From the NCBI GenBank assembly GCA_037179385.1, contig CM074195.1, forward strand, positions 25,013,436 through 25,077,435: 64,000 bases of DNA. Reading direction: 5' to 3'. Positions 20,837-31,624 of the stretch are shown one piece after another (position 1 is the stretch's first letter; every line of letters starts with the position of its first letter). The position numbers and the translations under genes are program-made. Below the pieces are notes generated by a model. It saw only the letters and a list, made by a program, of their open reading frames with translations, was not told the DNA's origin and searched no databases. Origin of the DNA: Holothuria scabra. Taxonomy: Eukaryota; Echinodermata; Holothuroidea; Aspidochirotida; Holothuriidae.

Positions 20837-21316
20837 ATGGATCTAATACCGGATATACCTGCATCGCCGAAAGAGACCACAGACTCTGAAGAAGAGAAAA
20901 TAACTTGTGGTCAAAGAACACCCCCTCCAAAAAAGGACAGGATTCTTCTAAAAGAAGAAAACTACAAAAAGGTTCGCCAGCACGCCGACAGCCTCGCTTC
21001 CATCCAAGCCTCCATCATCGCCCTGACAGAAGAGATTATATCTCTCGACCGTCACCTAGAAAGGAAGACAGTGCCTCAACACCTGCGGGTTCACAGAAAC
21101 CCACCCAGGCTTCCAAAGCTTCTGAACTGCTCCGACGATTTCACTGAGTCTTGGAACTCGGCGATTTCTCGGGCAGGAAGGGGGCTCTGTAAAGTTTGGC
21201 GTCAGGAACTATCCCGCCAGGCCAAAAGGCAACAGCAACGTTTCCTTGAAAAGGAAAACAGGGCAATTTCAGACTTAGAGTCCACTTCAGAAGGTGCAGA
21301 GCCAAGCAACTGCTGA
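20837..21316 (+). pseudogene. PLE ORF1, copy 3 (frameshifted)
   Basis: Same 1-bp deletion and PSNC ending as copy 2. It also carries EEIISLDRH in place of EEIKSLDRH, a variant shared with copies 4 and 7. This mixed marker pattern points to exchange between units. Confidence 0.85.
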
Positions 21317-21483
21317 ACAAACTTCTCCGTTCATCAGCCAAAAAGGAGGAGGATCGACTGCGGCACCGAAGAGCCCCCAGAAAACACCCCTACAGGCGTT
21401 AAAGGAATCCGGATTTAAAACCAAACGGCTCTTTTTAGGGCCACCAAACCGTTCAGAAAAAGCGGCATCCTTCCTTCTCAAAC

Positions 21484-23584
21484 ATGCTCAAAATGTATTC
21501 TAAGTTTTCTTCTAAGTCAGAACCAAAGAGTAACTCTGAGGCTAGGCCCAGGTCTAACACAAGGTCTATAGGCCTAACGTTAAGCCCCCAACCCACGCTA
21601 ACTAAAAAGCGTAAATTTAATCGGTCAGTGAAAGCTGCTAAAAGCAGACAAAGATCTCACAAACGACAAAGGGAATGCTCGGCTATACGTAGCCAGTTAG
21701 AAACCCAAAGCCTATCAAACGAGGCAAAAGCTCTCCAAAAGTACGTCAAAAACCTGTCTGACAGACCTCTGTCTAATATTGAAACAGTTGCCTTAGGAAA
21801 AGGTTTAAAGTTCATAATAACTCCTGAAAAGCCAAAACGTAGCGATCTGCTCAAGTCAATTAAAGACCTCAAACGTAAAATGAGACTTCCCTACTTTTTT
21901 CAAAATAAAGATCAAGAGCTTTTCTCAAAGTTCCGTCTACCTTCGACATGGTTACCACAGCCTACCTACAGTAATCGTCTTGAAGATTACCTAGAAGCTA
22001 CTTTAACTGAAATAGCTAGCCTACCCATCCGCAATGCTAAAAGCAATATAACCAAAGCGGAATTAAATGCCCTCAAAGCAATTCGGAACGATCGTTCCCT
22101 TGTAGTTAAGCCATTTGATAAAGGCAGAGGCATTGCTATTTTGAATCGTTCAGACTATATAGCCGAAATTGAAAGGCAATTGCAAAGTCATTATTATGAA
22201 CGACTCCTGGGGATCTAACTCCCGAAACCGAAAAACTGGTCCAAACTACACTTCAAGACATGTTTCACAAAGCTGAAATAGACGAACCAACGTTTGAATA
22301 TCTTAGCCCACGTAACCACAAGATCCGCACCCCGGTTTTATACGTGCTACCTAAAATTCATAAAGCACCGCCAGCTAACTCAAAATTTGCTGGTAGACCT
22401 ATTATTAGCGGGAACGGATCCCCGACCGAAAAAATATCGGAATTCGTGGACTATTTTCTGCTTCCAATTGTCTTGCAACAGAGCACTTACGTAAAAGACA
22501 CGAGCCATATCTTAGAAATATAGGAGGCCACCCCTTCCGAAAGAAAAGTTACTTGTAACACTTGATGTGGTATCCATGTATACAAATACTCCACAAAAGG
22601 AAGCATTAGATGCATCCCAAGAAGCTTTTGAAAAAGCGCCGGAAAATTGGTATGGGGTTAAAACTATACCCCCCACTTCCCTCCGCGCTCTCATCAAACT
22701 CGTCCTTGAAAGAAATTGTTTCGAGTTTAATGGCCAATTTTTCCTACAAAAAATTGGATGCGCTATGGGTAGCCAATCTTCACCTGAAATCTGCGATATT
22801 GTCATGCATAGACTTGAAAATAAAATCATACCAACAGATCCCAACATATTAAAATGGCTTCGGTACAGGGATGACATTCTACTGCTCTACAAAGGGAACG
22901 GCACTTGAACTTTCGAGTTTAGTGGCCAAAATGAATGAAATTCATCCATCTCTGAAATTCACGATGGAAGTCTCTGGCGAGGAGATCACGTACCTAGATC
23001 TAAAAATCTTCAAGGGTACTAAATTCCAATCTAGCGGCATTCTGGACACGAAAGTCTACACAAAGCCCACTGAAACTTTTCAGTACCTAGATCGTAATTC
23101 TGCACACCCTTTAGCCACTTTTAAAGGCTTTATGAAGGGTGAAGTCCTGAGATATGCTAGGCTTTGCAGTAACGAAAATGATTTCATAGAGAAAAAGAAC
23201 TCCTTTACAGAGAAACTTCTTACGAGAAATTATTCACCAGAAGAGATCAGCGCAGCCACTAACGGCATTGATTATAAACAAAGAATGACTCATCTCTCTG
23301 TTGCTAAGAGCAAAACAGCGCCACCACTCGTTTTCAAAACAATCTACACTCCACACATCCAGACAAGGCACCTAAAGCAAGCTTTAATAAAGCACTGGAA
23401 TTTAATTGCAGGTGACCCGCAACTGTCCCGTCTGTTTCCCGACCGTCCTATTATAGCCTATAAAAGGGCACCAAATCTTAAAGATTTACTTGTAAAATCA
23501 AGGTTAACCCCAGACCAGGAGTCGAACGAAACAGAAGAAAGCTATGACGATATTTTACTTGATGCGCTTATAGCTGCATTATAA
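21484..23584 (+). pseudogene. PLE reverse transcriptase ORF2, copy 3 (multiple lesions)
   Basis: Open to 22,218, where loss of one C (cgactcctgggg) ends the frame after YERLLGI. Downstream pieces are open at 22,260-22,520 (ended by a TTG-to-TAG change at 22,521-22,523), 22,567-22,908 and 22,871-23,584. A 2-bp loss in the C-run near 22,533 and a 1-bp gain near 22,891 (ctacaaaggg) add further shifts. YRDD itself is preserved. The 1-bp loss is shared with copy 4. Confidence 0.95.
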
Positions 23585-23623
23585 TACTTATGACAAACCC
23601 AGCCTATGCGTACAAAGCTTAAC

Positions 23624-23680
23624 GGCTACTACTGATGACGTTCTGCCAACAGAGCGAAGAACAGAAACCGGTCTAGTTGG
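23624..23680 (+). ncRNA. Hammerhead ribozyme, PLE copy 3
   Basis: Intact core although the coding part of this copy is badly damaged; cleavage predicted after 23,673. Confidence 0.87.
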
Positions 23681-24092
23681 TTTATACAAAACCACCTAAA
23701 TGTCAACACGAAAACAACCCACATTCCTCCAAAAGAGTGGAATTATTAAAGCTTTTGATTATATCATATTAACATGATCGGGTATTTTTTCCCTAAAAAA
23801 TACGACAGTTTACCGACTCGATAACGTCAGATAGTGAACCGCCTACCCCCCCCCCTTTTCTCTGAATTTTGCTTCTCTTTTCTTCGGAAAATGAGACGTA
23901 GGTTAGATGCACTGAGAATTCCGGACGGAATCTCTGACGTATATCGAAAGGAAATACTCGTACATCCTTTCATCCCACAAAAGCGGGATTCTAAATATCA
24001 AAAAAGAGTCGAAAAAAACTGAAAACTAGCACAAATGTGTGTGAGATCTCAGGGGCCTATTTTGGTCTTCAAATTTCCTGCCAAACTTCCAG

Positions 24093-24150
24093 CCAATCAG
24101 CGCTCTTATTTGGGGTATTTTCTTTCACGTCCATAAAGACACGTATAAAT
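24093..24150 (+). promoter_or_regulatory. CCAAT/TATA promoter, copy 4
   Basis: CCAATCAG at 24,093 and TATAAAT at 24,144; 51-bp spacing. Confidence 0.65.
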
Positions 24151-24212
24151 GAAAGCTACACGAGACCTGGCGCAGTATACCGCTTTCCAATTACAGGAAC
24201 TTATTGGATTTA

Positions 24213-24779
24213 ATGGATCTAATACCGGATATACCTGCATCGCCGAAAGAGACCACAGACTCTGAAGAAGAGAAAATAACTTGTGGTCAAAGAACACCCC
24301 CTCCAAAAAAGGACAGGATTCTTCTAAAAGAAGAAAACTACAAAAAGGTTCGCCAGCACGCCGACAGCCTCGCTTCCATCCAAGCCTCCATCATCGCCCT
24401 GACAGAAGAGATTATATCTCTCGACCGTCACCTAGAAAGGAAGACAGTGCCTCAACACCTGCGGGTTCACAGAAACCCACCCAGGCTTCCAAAGCTTCTG
24501 AACTGCTCCGACGATTTCACTGAGTCTTGGAACTCGGCGATTACTCGGGCAGGAAAGGGGGTTTGTAAAGTTTGGCGTCAGGAACTATCCCGCCAGGCCA
24601 AAAGGCAACAGCAACGTTTCCTTGAAAAGGAAAACAGGGCAATTTCAGACTTAGAGTCCACTTCAGAAGGTGCAGAGGCCAAGCAACTGCTGAACAAACT
24701 TCTCCGTTCATCAGCCAAAAAGGAGGAGGATCGACTGCGGCACCGAAGAGCCCCCAGAAAACACCCCTACAGGCGTTAA
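24213..24779 (+). CDS. PLE ORF1, copy 4 (intact, variant)
   Basis: A 188-aa frame ending RKHPYRR. Private changes are AGKGVCKVW for AGRGLCKVW; it shares EEIIS with copies 3 and 7, and AITRAG with copies 5-7. The polypeptide is charged, with an acidic N-terminal part, a predicted helical middle and a basic C-terminus. Role inferred from other PLE or retroelement ORF1 proteins (RNA binding or assembly), not demonstrated. Confidence 0.8.
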   Translation: MDLIPDIPASPKETTDSEEEKITCGQRTPPPKKDRILLKEENYKKVRQHADSLASIQASIIALTEEIISLDRHLERKTVPQHLRVHRNPPRLPKLLNCSDDFTESWNSAITRAGKGVCKVWRQELSRQAKRQQQRFLEKENRAISDLESTSEGAEAKQLLNKLLRSSAKKEEDRLRHRRAPRKHPYRR

Positions 24780-24860
24780 AGGAATCCGGATTTAAAACCA
24801 AACGGCTCTTTTTAGGGCCACCAAACCGCTCAGAAAAAGCGGCATCCTTCCTTCTCAAAC

Positions 24861-26966
24861 ATGCTCAAAATGTATTCTAAGTTTTCTTCTAAGTCAGAAC
24901 CAAAGAGTAACTCTGAGGCTAGGCCCAGGTCTAACACAAGGTCTATAGGCTAGGCCTAACGTTAAGCCCCCAACCCACGCTAACTAAAAAGCGTAAATTT
25001 AATCGGTCAGTGAAAGCTGCTAAAAGCAGACAAAGATCTCACAAACGACAAAGGGAATGCTCGGCTATACGTAGCCAGTTAGAAACCCAAAGCCTATCAA
25101 ACGAGGCAAAAGCTCTCCAAAAGTACGTCAAAAACCTGTCTGACAGACCTCTGTCTAATATTGAAACAGTTGCCTTAGGAAAAGGTTTAAAGTTCATAAT
25201 AACTCCTGAAAGGCCAAAACGTAGCGATCTGCTCAAGTCAATTAAAGACCTCAAACGTAAAATGAGACTTCGCTACTTTTTTCAAAATAAAGATCAAGAG
25301 CTTTTCTCAAAGTTCCGTCTACCTTCGACATGGTTACCACAGCCTACCTACAGTAATCGTCTTGAAGATTACCTAGAAGCTACTTTAACTGAAATAGCTA
25401 GCCTACCCATCCGCAATGCTAAAAGCAATATAACCAAAGCGGAATTAAATGCCCTCAAAGCAATTCGGAACGATCGTTCCCTTGTAGTTAAGCCATTTGA
25501 TAAAGGCAGAGGCATTGCTATTTTGAATCGTTCAGACTATATAGCCGAAATTGAAAGGCAATTGCAAAGTCATTATTATGAACGACTCCTGGGGATCTAA
25601 CTCCCGAAACCGTAAAACTGGTCCAAACTACACTTCAAGACATGTTTCACAAAGCTGAAATAGACGAACCAACGTTTGAATATCTTAGCCCAGGTAACCA
25701 CAAGATCCGCACCCCGGTTTTATACGTGCTACCTAAAATTCATAAAGCACCGCCAGCTAACTCAAAATTTGCTGGTAGACCTATTATTAGCGGGAACGGA
25801 TCCCCACCGAAAAAATATCGGAATTCGTGGACTATTTTCTGCTTCCAATTGTCTTGCAACAGAGCACTTACGTAAAAGACACGAGCCATATCTTAGAAAT
25901 ATTGGAGGCCACCCCCCTTCCGAAAGAAACGTTACTTGTAACACTTGATGTGGTATCCATGTATACAAATACTCCACAAAAGGAAGCATTAGATGCATCC
26001 CAAGAAGCTTTTGAAAAAGCGCCGGAAAATTGGTATGGGGTTAAAACTATACCCCCCACTTCCCTCCGCGCTCTCATCAAACTCGTCCTTGAAAGAAATT
26101 GTTTCGAGTTTAATGGCCAATTTTTCCTACAAAAAATTGGATGCGCTATGGGTAGCCAATCTTCACCTGAAATCTGCGATATTGTCATGCATAGACTTGA
26201 AAATAAAATCATACCAACAGATCCCAACATATTAAAATGGCTTCGGTACAGGGATGACATTCTACTGCTCTACAAGGGAACGGCACTTGAACTTTCGAGT
26301 TTAGTGGCCAAAATGAATGAAATTCATCCATCTCTGAAATTCACGATGGAAGTCTCTGGCGAGGAGATCACGTACCTAGATCTAAAAATCTTCAAGGGTA
26401 CTAAATTCCAATCTAGCGGCATTCTGGACACGAAAGTCTACACAAAGCCCACTGAAACTTTTCAGTACCTAGATCGTAATTCTGCACACCCTTTAGCCAC
26501 TTTTAAAGGCTTTATAAAGGGTGAAGTCCTGAGATATGCTAGGCTTTGCAGTAACGAAAATGATTTCATAGAGAAAAAGAACTCCTTTACAGAGAAACTT
26601 CTTACGAGAAATTATTCACCAGAAGAGATCAGCGCAGCCACTAACGGCATTGATTATAAACAAAGAATGACTCATCTCTCTGTTGCTAAGAGCAAAACAG
26701 CGCCACCACTCGTTTTCAAAACAATCTACACTCCACACATCCAGACAAGGCACCTAAAGCAAGCTTTAATAAAGCACTGGAATTTAATTGCAGGTGACCC
26801 GCAACTGTCCCGTCTGTTTCCCGACCGTCCTATTATAGCCTATAAAAGGGCACCAAATCTTAAAGATTTACTTGTAAAATCAAGGTTAACCCCAGACCAG
26901 GAGTCGAACGAAACAGAAGAAAGCTATGACGATATTTTACTTGATGCGCTTATAGCTGCATTATAA
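24861..26966 (+). pseudogene. PLE reverse transcriptase ORF2, copy 4 (three frameshifts)
   Basis: Lesion 1: a 5-bp tandem duplication (taggctaggcc, 24,946-24,956) shifts the frame about 30 codons in. Lesion 2: a 1-bp loss near 25,589 (gactcctgggg), shared with copy 3. Lesion 3: a 1-bp loss near 25,806 (tccccaccg), shared with copy 7. The C-terminal portion from 25,827 is open through YRDD to the natural stop. Confidence 0.95.
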
Positions 26967-27005
26967 TACTTATGACAAACCTAGCCTATGCGTACAAAGC
27001 TTAAC

Positions 27006-27062
27006 GGCTACTACTGATGACGTTCTGCCAACAGAGCGAAGAACAGAAACCGGTCTAGTTGG
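27006..27062 (+). ncRNA. Hammerhead ribozyme, PLE copy 4
   Basis: Intact core; cleavage predicted after 27,055. Confidence 0.87.
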
Positions 27063-27475
27063 TTTATACAAAACCACCTAAATGTCAACACGAAAACAAC
27101 CCACATTCCTCCAAAAGAGTGGAATTATTAAAGCTTTTGATTATATCATATTAACATGATCGGGTATTTTTTCCCTAAAAAATACGACAGTTTACCGACT
27201 CGATAACGTCAGATAGTGAACCGCCTACCCCGGCCCCTTTTTCTCTGAATTTTGCCTCTCTTTTCTTCGGAAAATGAGACGTAGGTTAGATGCACTGAGA
27301 ATTCCGGACGGAATCTCTGACGTATATCGAAAGGAAATACTCGTACATCCTTTCATCCCACAAAAGCGGGATTCTAAATATCAAAAAAGAGTCGAAAAAA
27401 ACTGAAAACTAGCACAAATGTGTGTGAGATCTCAGGGGCCTATTTTGGTCTTCAAATTTCCTGCCAAACTTCCAG

Positions 27476-27533
27476 CCAATCAGCGCTCTTATTTGGGGTA
27501 TTTTCTTTCACGTCCATAAAGACACGTATAAAT
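27476..27533 (+). promoter_or_regulatory. CCAAT/TATA promoter, copy 5
   Basis: CCAATCAG at 27,476 and TATAAAT at 27,527; 51-bp spacing. Confidence 0.65.
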
Positions 27534-27595
27534 GAAAGCTACACGAGACCTGGCGCAGTATACCGCTTTCCAATTACAGGAACTTATTGGATTTA

Positions 27596-28162
27596 ATGGA
27601 TCTAATACCGGATATACCTGCATCGCCGAAAGAGACCACAGACTCTGAAGAAGAGAAAATAACTTGTGGTCAAAGAACACCCCCTCCAAAAAAGGACAGG
27701 ATTCTTCTAAAAGAAGAAAACTACAAAAAGGTTCGCCAGCACGCCGACAGCCTCGCTTCCATCCAAGCCTCCATCATCGCCCTGACAGAAGAGATTAAAT
27801 CTCTCGACCGTCACCTAGAAAGGAAGACAGTGCCTCAACACCTGCGGGTTCACAGAAACCCACCCAGGCTTCCAAAGCTTCTGAACTGCTCCGACGATTT
27901 CACTGAGTCTTGGAACTCGGCGATTACTCGGGCAGGAAGGGGGCTCTGTAAAGTTTGGCGTCAGGAACTATCCCGCCAGGCCAAAAGGCAACAGCAACGT
28001 TTCCTTGAAAAGGAAAACAGGGCAATTTCAGACTTAGAGTCCACTTCAGAAGGTGCAGAGGCCAAGCAACTGCTGAACAAACTTCTCCGTTCATCAGCCA
28101 AAAAGGAGGAGGATCGACTGCGGCACCGAAGAGCCCCCAGAAAACACCCCTACAGGCGTTAA
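27596..28162 (+). CDS. PLE ORF1, copy 5 (intact)
   Basis: 188 aa, the same predicted protein as copy 6 by eye, with EEIKSLDRH and RAGRGLCKVW. The frame ends in TAA, 81 nt before the ORF2 ATG. Charged and probably coiled-coil in the middle, with a basic C-terminus. Confidence 0.85.
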   Translation: MDLIPDIPASPKETTDSEEEKITCGQRTPPPKKDRILLKEENYKKVRQHADSLASIQASIIALTEEIKSLDRHLERKTVPQHLRVHRNPPRLPKLLNCSDDFTESWNSAITRAGRGLCKVWRQELSRQAKRQQQRFLEKENRAISDLESTSEGAEAKQLLNKLLRSSAKKEEDRLRHRRAPRKHPYRR

Positions 28163-28243
28163 AGGAATCCGGATTTAAAACCAAACGGCTCTTTTTAGGG
28201 CCACCAAACCGCTCAGAAAAAGCGGCATCCTTCCTTCTCAAAC

Positions 28244-30350
28244 ATGCTCAAAATGTATTCTAAGTTTTCTTCTAAGTCAGAACCAAAGAGTAACTCTGAG
28301 GCTAGGCCCAGGTCTAACACAAGGTCTATAGGCTAGGCCTAACGTTAAGCCCCCAACCCACGCTAACTAAAAAGCGTAAATTTAATCGGTCAGTGAAAGC
28401 TGCTAAAAGCAGACAAAGATCTCACAAACGACAAAGGGAATGCTCGGCTATACGTAGCCAGTTAGAAACCCAAAGCCTATCAAACGAGGCAAAAGCTCTC
28501 CAAAAGTACGTCAAAAACCTGTCTGACAGACCTCTGTCTAATATTGAAACAGTTGCCTTAGGAAAAGGTTTAAAGTTCATAATAACTCCTGAAAGGCCAA
28601 AACGTAGCGATCTGCTCAAGTCAATTAAAGACCTCAAACGTAAAATGAGACTTCGCTACTTTTTTCAAAATAAAGATCAAGAGCTTTTCTCAAAGTTCCG
28701 TCTACCTTCGACATGGTTACCACAGCCTACCTACAGTAATCGTCTTGAAGATTACCTAGAAGCTACTTTAACTGAAATAGCTAGCCTACCCATCCGCAAT
28801 GCTAAAAGCAATATAACCAAAGCGGAATTAAATGCCCTCAAAGCAATTCGGAACGATCGTTCCCTTGTAGTTAAGCCATTTGATAAAGGCAGAGGCATTG
28901 CTATTTTGAATCGTTCAGACTATATAGCCGAAATTGAAAGGCAATTGCAAAGTCATTATTATGAACGACTCCCTGGGGATCTAACTCCCGAAACCGTAAA
29001 ACTGGTCCAAACTACACTTCAAGACATGTTTCACAAAGCTGAAATAGACGAACCAACGTTTGAATATCTTAGCCCAGGTAACCACAAGATCCGCACCCCG
29101 GTTTTATACGTGCTACCTAAAATTCATAAAGCACCGCCAGCTAACTCAAAATTTGCTGGTAGACCTATTATTAGCGGGAACGGATCCCCCACCGAAAAAA
29201 TATCGGAATTCGTGGACTATTTTCTGCTTCCAATTGTCTTGCAACAGAGCACTTACGTAAAAGACACGAGCCATATCTTAGAAATATTGGAGGCCACCCC
29301 CCTTCCGAAAGAAACGTTACTTGTAACACTTGATGTGGTATCCATGTATACAAATACTCCACAAAAGGAAGCATTAGATGCATCCCAAGAAGCTTTTGAA
29401 AAAGCGCCGGAAAATTGGTATGGGGTTAAAACTATACCCCCCACTTCCCTCCGCGCTCTCATCAAACTCGTCCTTGAAAGAAATTGTTTCGAGTTTAATG
29501 GCCAATTTTTCCTACAAAAATTGGATGCGCTATGGGTAGCCAATCTTCACCTGAAATCTGCGATATTGTCATGCATAGACTTGAAAATAAAATCATACCA
29601 ACAGATCCCAACATATTAAAATGGCTTCGGTACAGGGATGACATTCTACTGCTCTACAAGGGAACGGCACTTGAACTTTCGAGTTTAGTGGCCAAAATGA
29701 ATGAAATTCATCCATCTCTGAAATTCACGATGGAAGTCTCTGGCGAGGAGATCACGTACCTAGATCTAAAAATCTTCAAGGGTACTAAATTCCAATCTAG
29801 CGGCATTCTGGACACGAAAGTCTACACAAAGCCCACTGAAACTTTTCAGTACCTAGATCGTAATTCTGCACACCCTTTAGCCACTTTTAAAGGCTTTATA
29901 AAGGGTGAAGTCCTGAGATATGCTAGGCTTTGCAGTAACGAAAATGATTTCATAGAGAAAAAGAACTCCTTTACAGAGAAACTTCTTACGAGAAATTATT
30001 CACCAGAAGAGATCAGCGCAGCCACTAACGGCATTGATTATAAACAAAGAATGACTCATCTCTCTGTTGCTAAGAGCAAAACAGCGCCACCACTCGTTTT
30101 CAAAACAATCTACACTCCACACATCCAGACAAGGCACCTAAAGCAAGCTTTAATAAAGCACTGGAATTTAATTGCAGGTGACCCGCAACTGTCCCGTCTG
30201 TTTCCCGACCGTCCTATTATAGCCTATAAAAGGGCACCAAATCTTAAAGATTTACTTGTAAAATCAAGGTTAACCCCAGACCAGGAGTCGAACGAAACAG
30301 AAGAAAGCTATGACGATATTTTACTTGATGCGCTTATAGCTGCATTATAA
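28244..30350 (+). pseudogene. PLE reverse transcriptase ORF2, copy 5 (two frameshifts)
   Basis: It has the same 5-bp taggc duplication as copy 4 (28,329-28,339). The frame is then open from about 28,393 until loss of one A in the run before 29,521 (ctacaaaaattgg), which breaks the protein inside FLQKIGCAMGS. From 29,532 the frame is open again through YRDD to the stop at 30,348-30,350. Confidence 0.95.
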
Positions 30351-30389
30351 TACTTATGACAAACCTAGCCTATGCGTACAAAGCTTAAC

Positions 30390-30446
30390 GGCTACTACTG
30401 ATGACGTTCTGCCAACAGAGCGAAGAACAGAAACCGGTCTAGTTGG
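30390..30446 (+). ncRNA. Hammerhead ribozyme, PLE copy 5
   Basis: Intact core; cleavage predicted after 30,439. Confidence 0.87.
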
Positions 30447-30656
30447 TTTATACAAAACCACCTAAATGTCAACACGAAAACAACCCACATTCCTCCAAAA
30501 GAGTGGAATTATTAAAGCTTTTGATTATATCATATTAACATGATCGGGTATTTTTTCCCTAAAAAATACGACAGTTTACCGACTCGATAACGTCAGATAG
30601 TGAACCGCCTACCCCCCCCCCTTTTCTCTGAATTTTGCTTCTCTTTTCTTCGGAAA

Positions 30657-30794
30657 ATGAGACGTAGGTTAGATGCACTGAGAATTCCGGACGGAATCTC
30701 TGACGTATATCGAAAGGAAATACTCGTACATCCTTTCATCCCACAAAAGCGGGATTCTAAATATCAAAAAAGAGTCGAAAAAACTAAAAAATAG
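30657..30794 (+). CDS. Small conserved frame in PLE leader block (45 codons)
   Basis: ATG at 30,657 opens MRRRLDALRIP, then GISDVYRKEILVHPF and PQKRD, followed by a Lys-rich end. The same frame survives in the 1.86-kb units with few changes (for example D to N and I to V) and in all full-length copies except copy 1, where a TAA interrupts it. It lies upstream of the promoter and downstream of the previous copy's 3' end, so it would be translated only from read-through RNA. The conservation may reflect an RNA element rather than a protein. No known family recognised. Confidence 0.3.
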   Translation: MRRRLDALRIPDGISDVYRKEILVHPFIPQKRDSKYQKRVEKTKK

Positions 30795-30857
30795 CACAAA
30801 TGTGTGTGAGATCTCAGGGGCCTCTTTTGGCCTTCAAATTTCCTGCCAAACTTCCAG

Positions 30858-30915
30858 CCAATCAGCGCTCTTAATTGGGGTATTTTCTTCCACGTCCATA
30901 AAGGCACGTATAAAT
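30858..30915 (+). promoter_or_regulatory. CCAAT/TATA promoter, copy 6
   Basis: CCAATCAG at 30,858 and TATAAAT at 30,909, spaced 51 bp. The ORF1 ATG lies 63 bp after the TATA box. Confidence 0.65.
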
Positions 30916-30977
30916 GAAAGCTACACGAGACCTGGCGCAGTATACCGCTTTCCAATTACAGGAACTTATTGGATTTA

Positions 30978-31544
30978 ATGGATCTAATACCGGATATACC
31001 TGCATCGCCGAAAGAGACCACAGACTCTGAAGAAGAGAAAATAACTTGTGGTCAAAGAACACCCCCTCCAAAAAAGGACAGGATTCTTCTAAAAGAAGAA
31101 AACTACAAAAAGGTTCGCCAGCACGCCGACAGCCTCGCTTCCATCCAAGCCTCCATCATCGCCCTGACAGAAGAGATTAAATCTCTCGACCGTCACCTAG
31201 AAAGGAAGACAGTGCCTCAACACCTGCGGGTTCACAGAAACCCACCCAGGCTTCCAAAGCTTCTGAACTGCTCCGACGATTTCACTGAGTCTTGGAACTC
31301 GGCGATTACTCGGGCAGGAAGGGGGCTCTGTAAAGTTTGGCGTCAGGAACTATCCCGCCAGGCCAAAAGGCAACAGCAACGTTTCCTTGAAAAGGAAAAC
31401 AGGGCAATTTCAGACTTAGAGTCCACTTCAGAAGGTGCAGAGGCCAAGCAACTGCTGAACAAACTTCTCCGTTCATCAGCCAAAAAGGAGGAGGATCGAC
31501 TGCGGCACCGAAGAGCCCCCAGAAAACACCCCTACAGGCGTTAA
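30978..31544 (+). CDS. PLE ORF1, copy 6 (intact, reference)
   Basis: 188 aa from the first ATG downstream of the promoter; an in-frame TTG nine bases earlier is less likely. The N-terminal third is acidic and Pro-rich (ETTDSEEEKITCG). A helical stretch with heptad-like hydrophobics follows (ADSLASIQASIIALTEEI, about residues 54-71). Then come a Trp-containing segment (ESWNSAI, CKVWRQELSRQAKRQQQR) and a second helical segment (KQLLNKLLRSS) before a very basic tail (RLRHRRAPRKHPYRR). No GIY-YIG, zinc knuckle or RT motif is visible. By analogy with ORF1 proteins of some PLEs and non-LTR elements it may bind RNA or oligomerise; that is inference. It is followed by ORF2 after 80 nt in a different frame. 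Confidence 0.85.
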   Translation: MDLIPDIPASPKETTDSEEEKITCGQRTPPPKKDRILLKEENYKKVRQHADSLASIQASIIALTEEIKSLDRHLERKTVPQHLRVHRNPPRLPKLLNCSDDFTESWNSAITRAGRGLCKVWRQELSRQAKRQQQRFLEKENRAISDLESTSEGAEAKQLLNKLLRSSAKKEEDRLRHRRAPRKHPYRR

Positions 31545-31624
31545 AGGAATCCGGATTTAAAACCAAACGGCTCTTTTAGGGCCACCAAACCGCTCAGAAA
31601 AAGCGGCATCCTTCCTTCTCAAAC
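31545..31624 (+). promoter_or_regulatory. ORF1-ORF2 intercistronic hairpins
   Basis: Between the ORF1 stop and the ORF2 ATG two short hairpins lie in tandem. GGCTCTTTTAGGGCC spans 31,569-31,583. CCGCT pairs with AGCGG (31,590-31,594 with 31,602-31,606) around a 7-nt loop. In copy 3 the second stem has CCGTT, which keeps pairing through a G-U wobble. This could assist re-initiation or internal entry at ORF2. Function unproven. Confidence 0.4.

Larger units (their letters stand above)
20488..23863 (+). mobile_element. PLE copy 3 (both ORFs broken)
   Basis: Full-length unit with the ORF1 lesion of copy 2 and several private RT lesions. It is the most damaged of the seven full-length copies. Promoter and ribozyme are intact. 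Confidence 0.95.
23864..27246 (+). mobile_element. PLE copy 4 (ORF1 intact, RT broken)
   Basis: Full-length unit with an open 188-aa ORF1 and an RT disrupted by three frameshifts. The 3' sequence reads aaacctagcc instead of aaacccagcc, as in copies 5 and 6. Confidence 0.95.
27247..30629 (+). mobile_element. PLE copy 5 (ORF1 intact, RT broken)
   Basis: Full-length unit. Its 5' boundary C-tract is altered (ccccggcccc). ORF1 is open; RT has two frameshifts. Confidence 0.95.
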
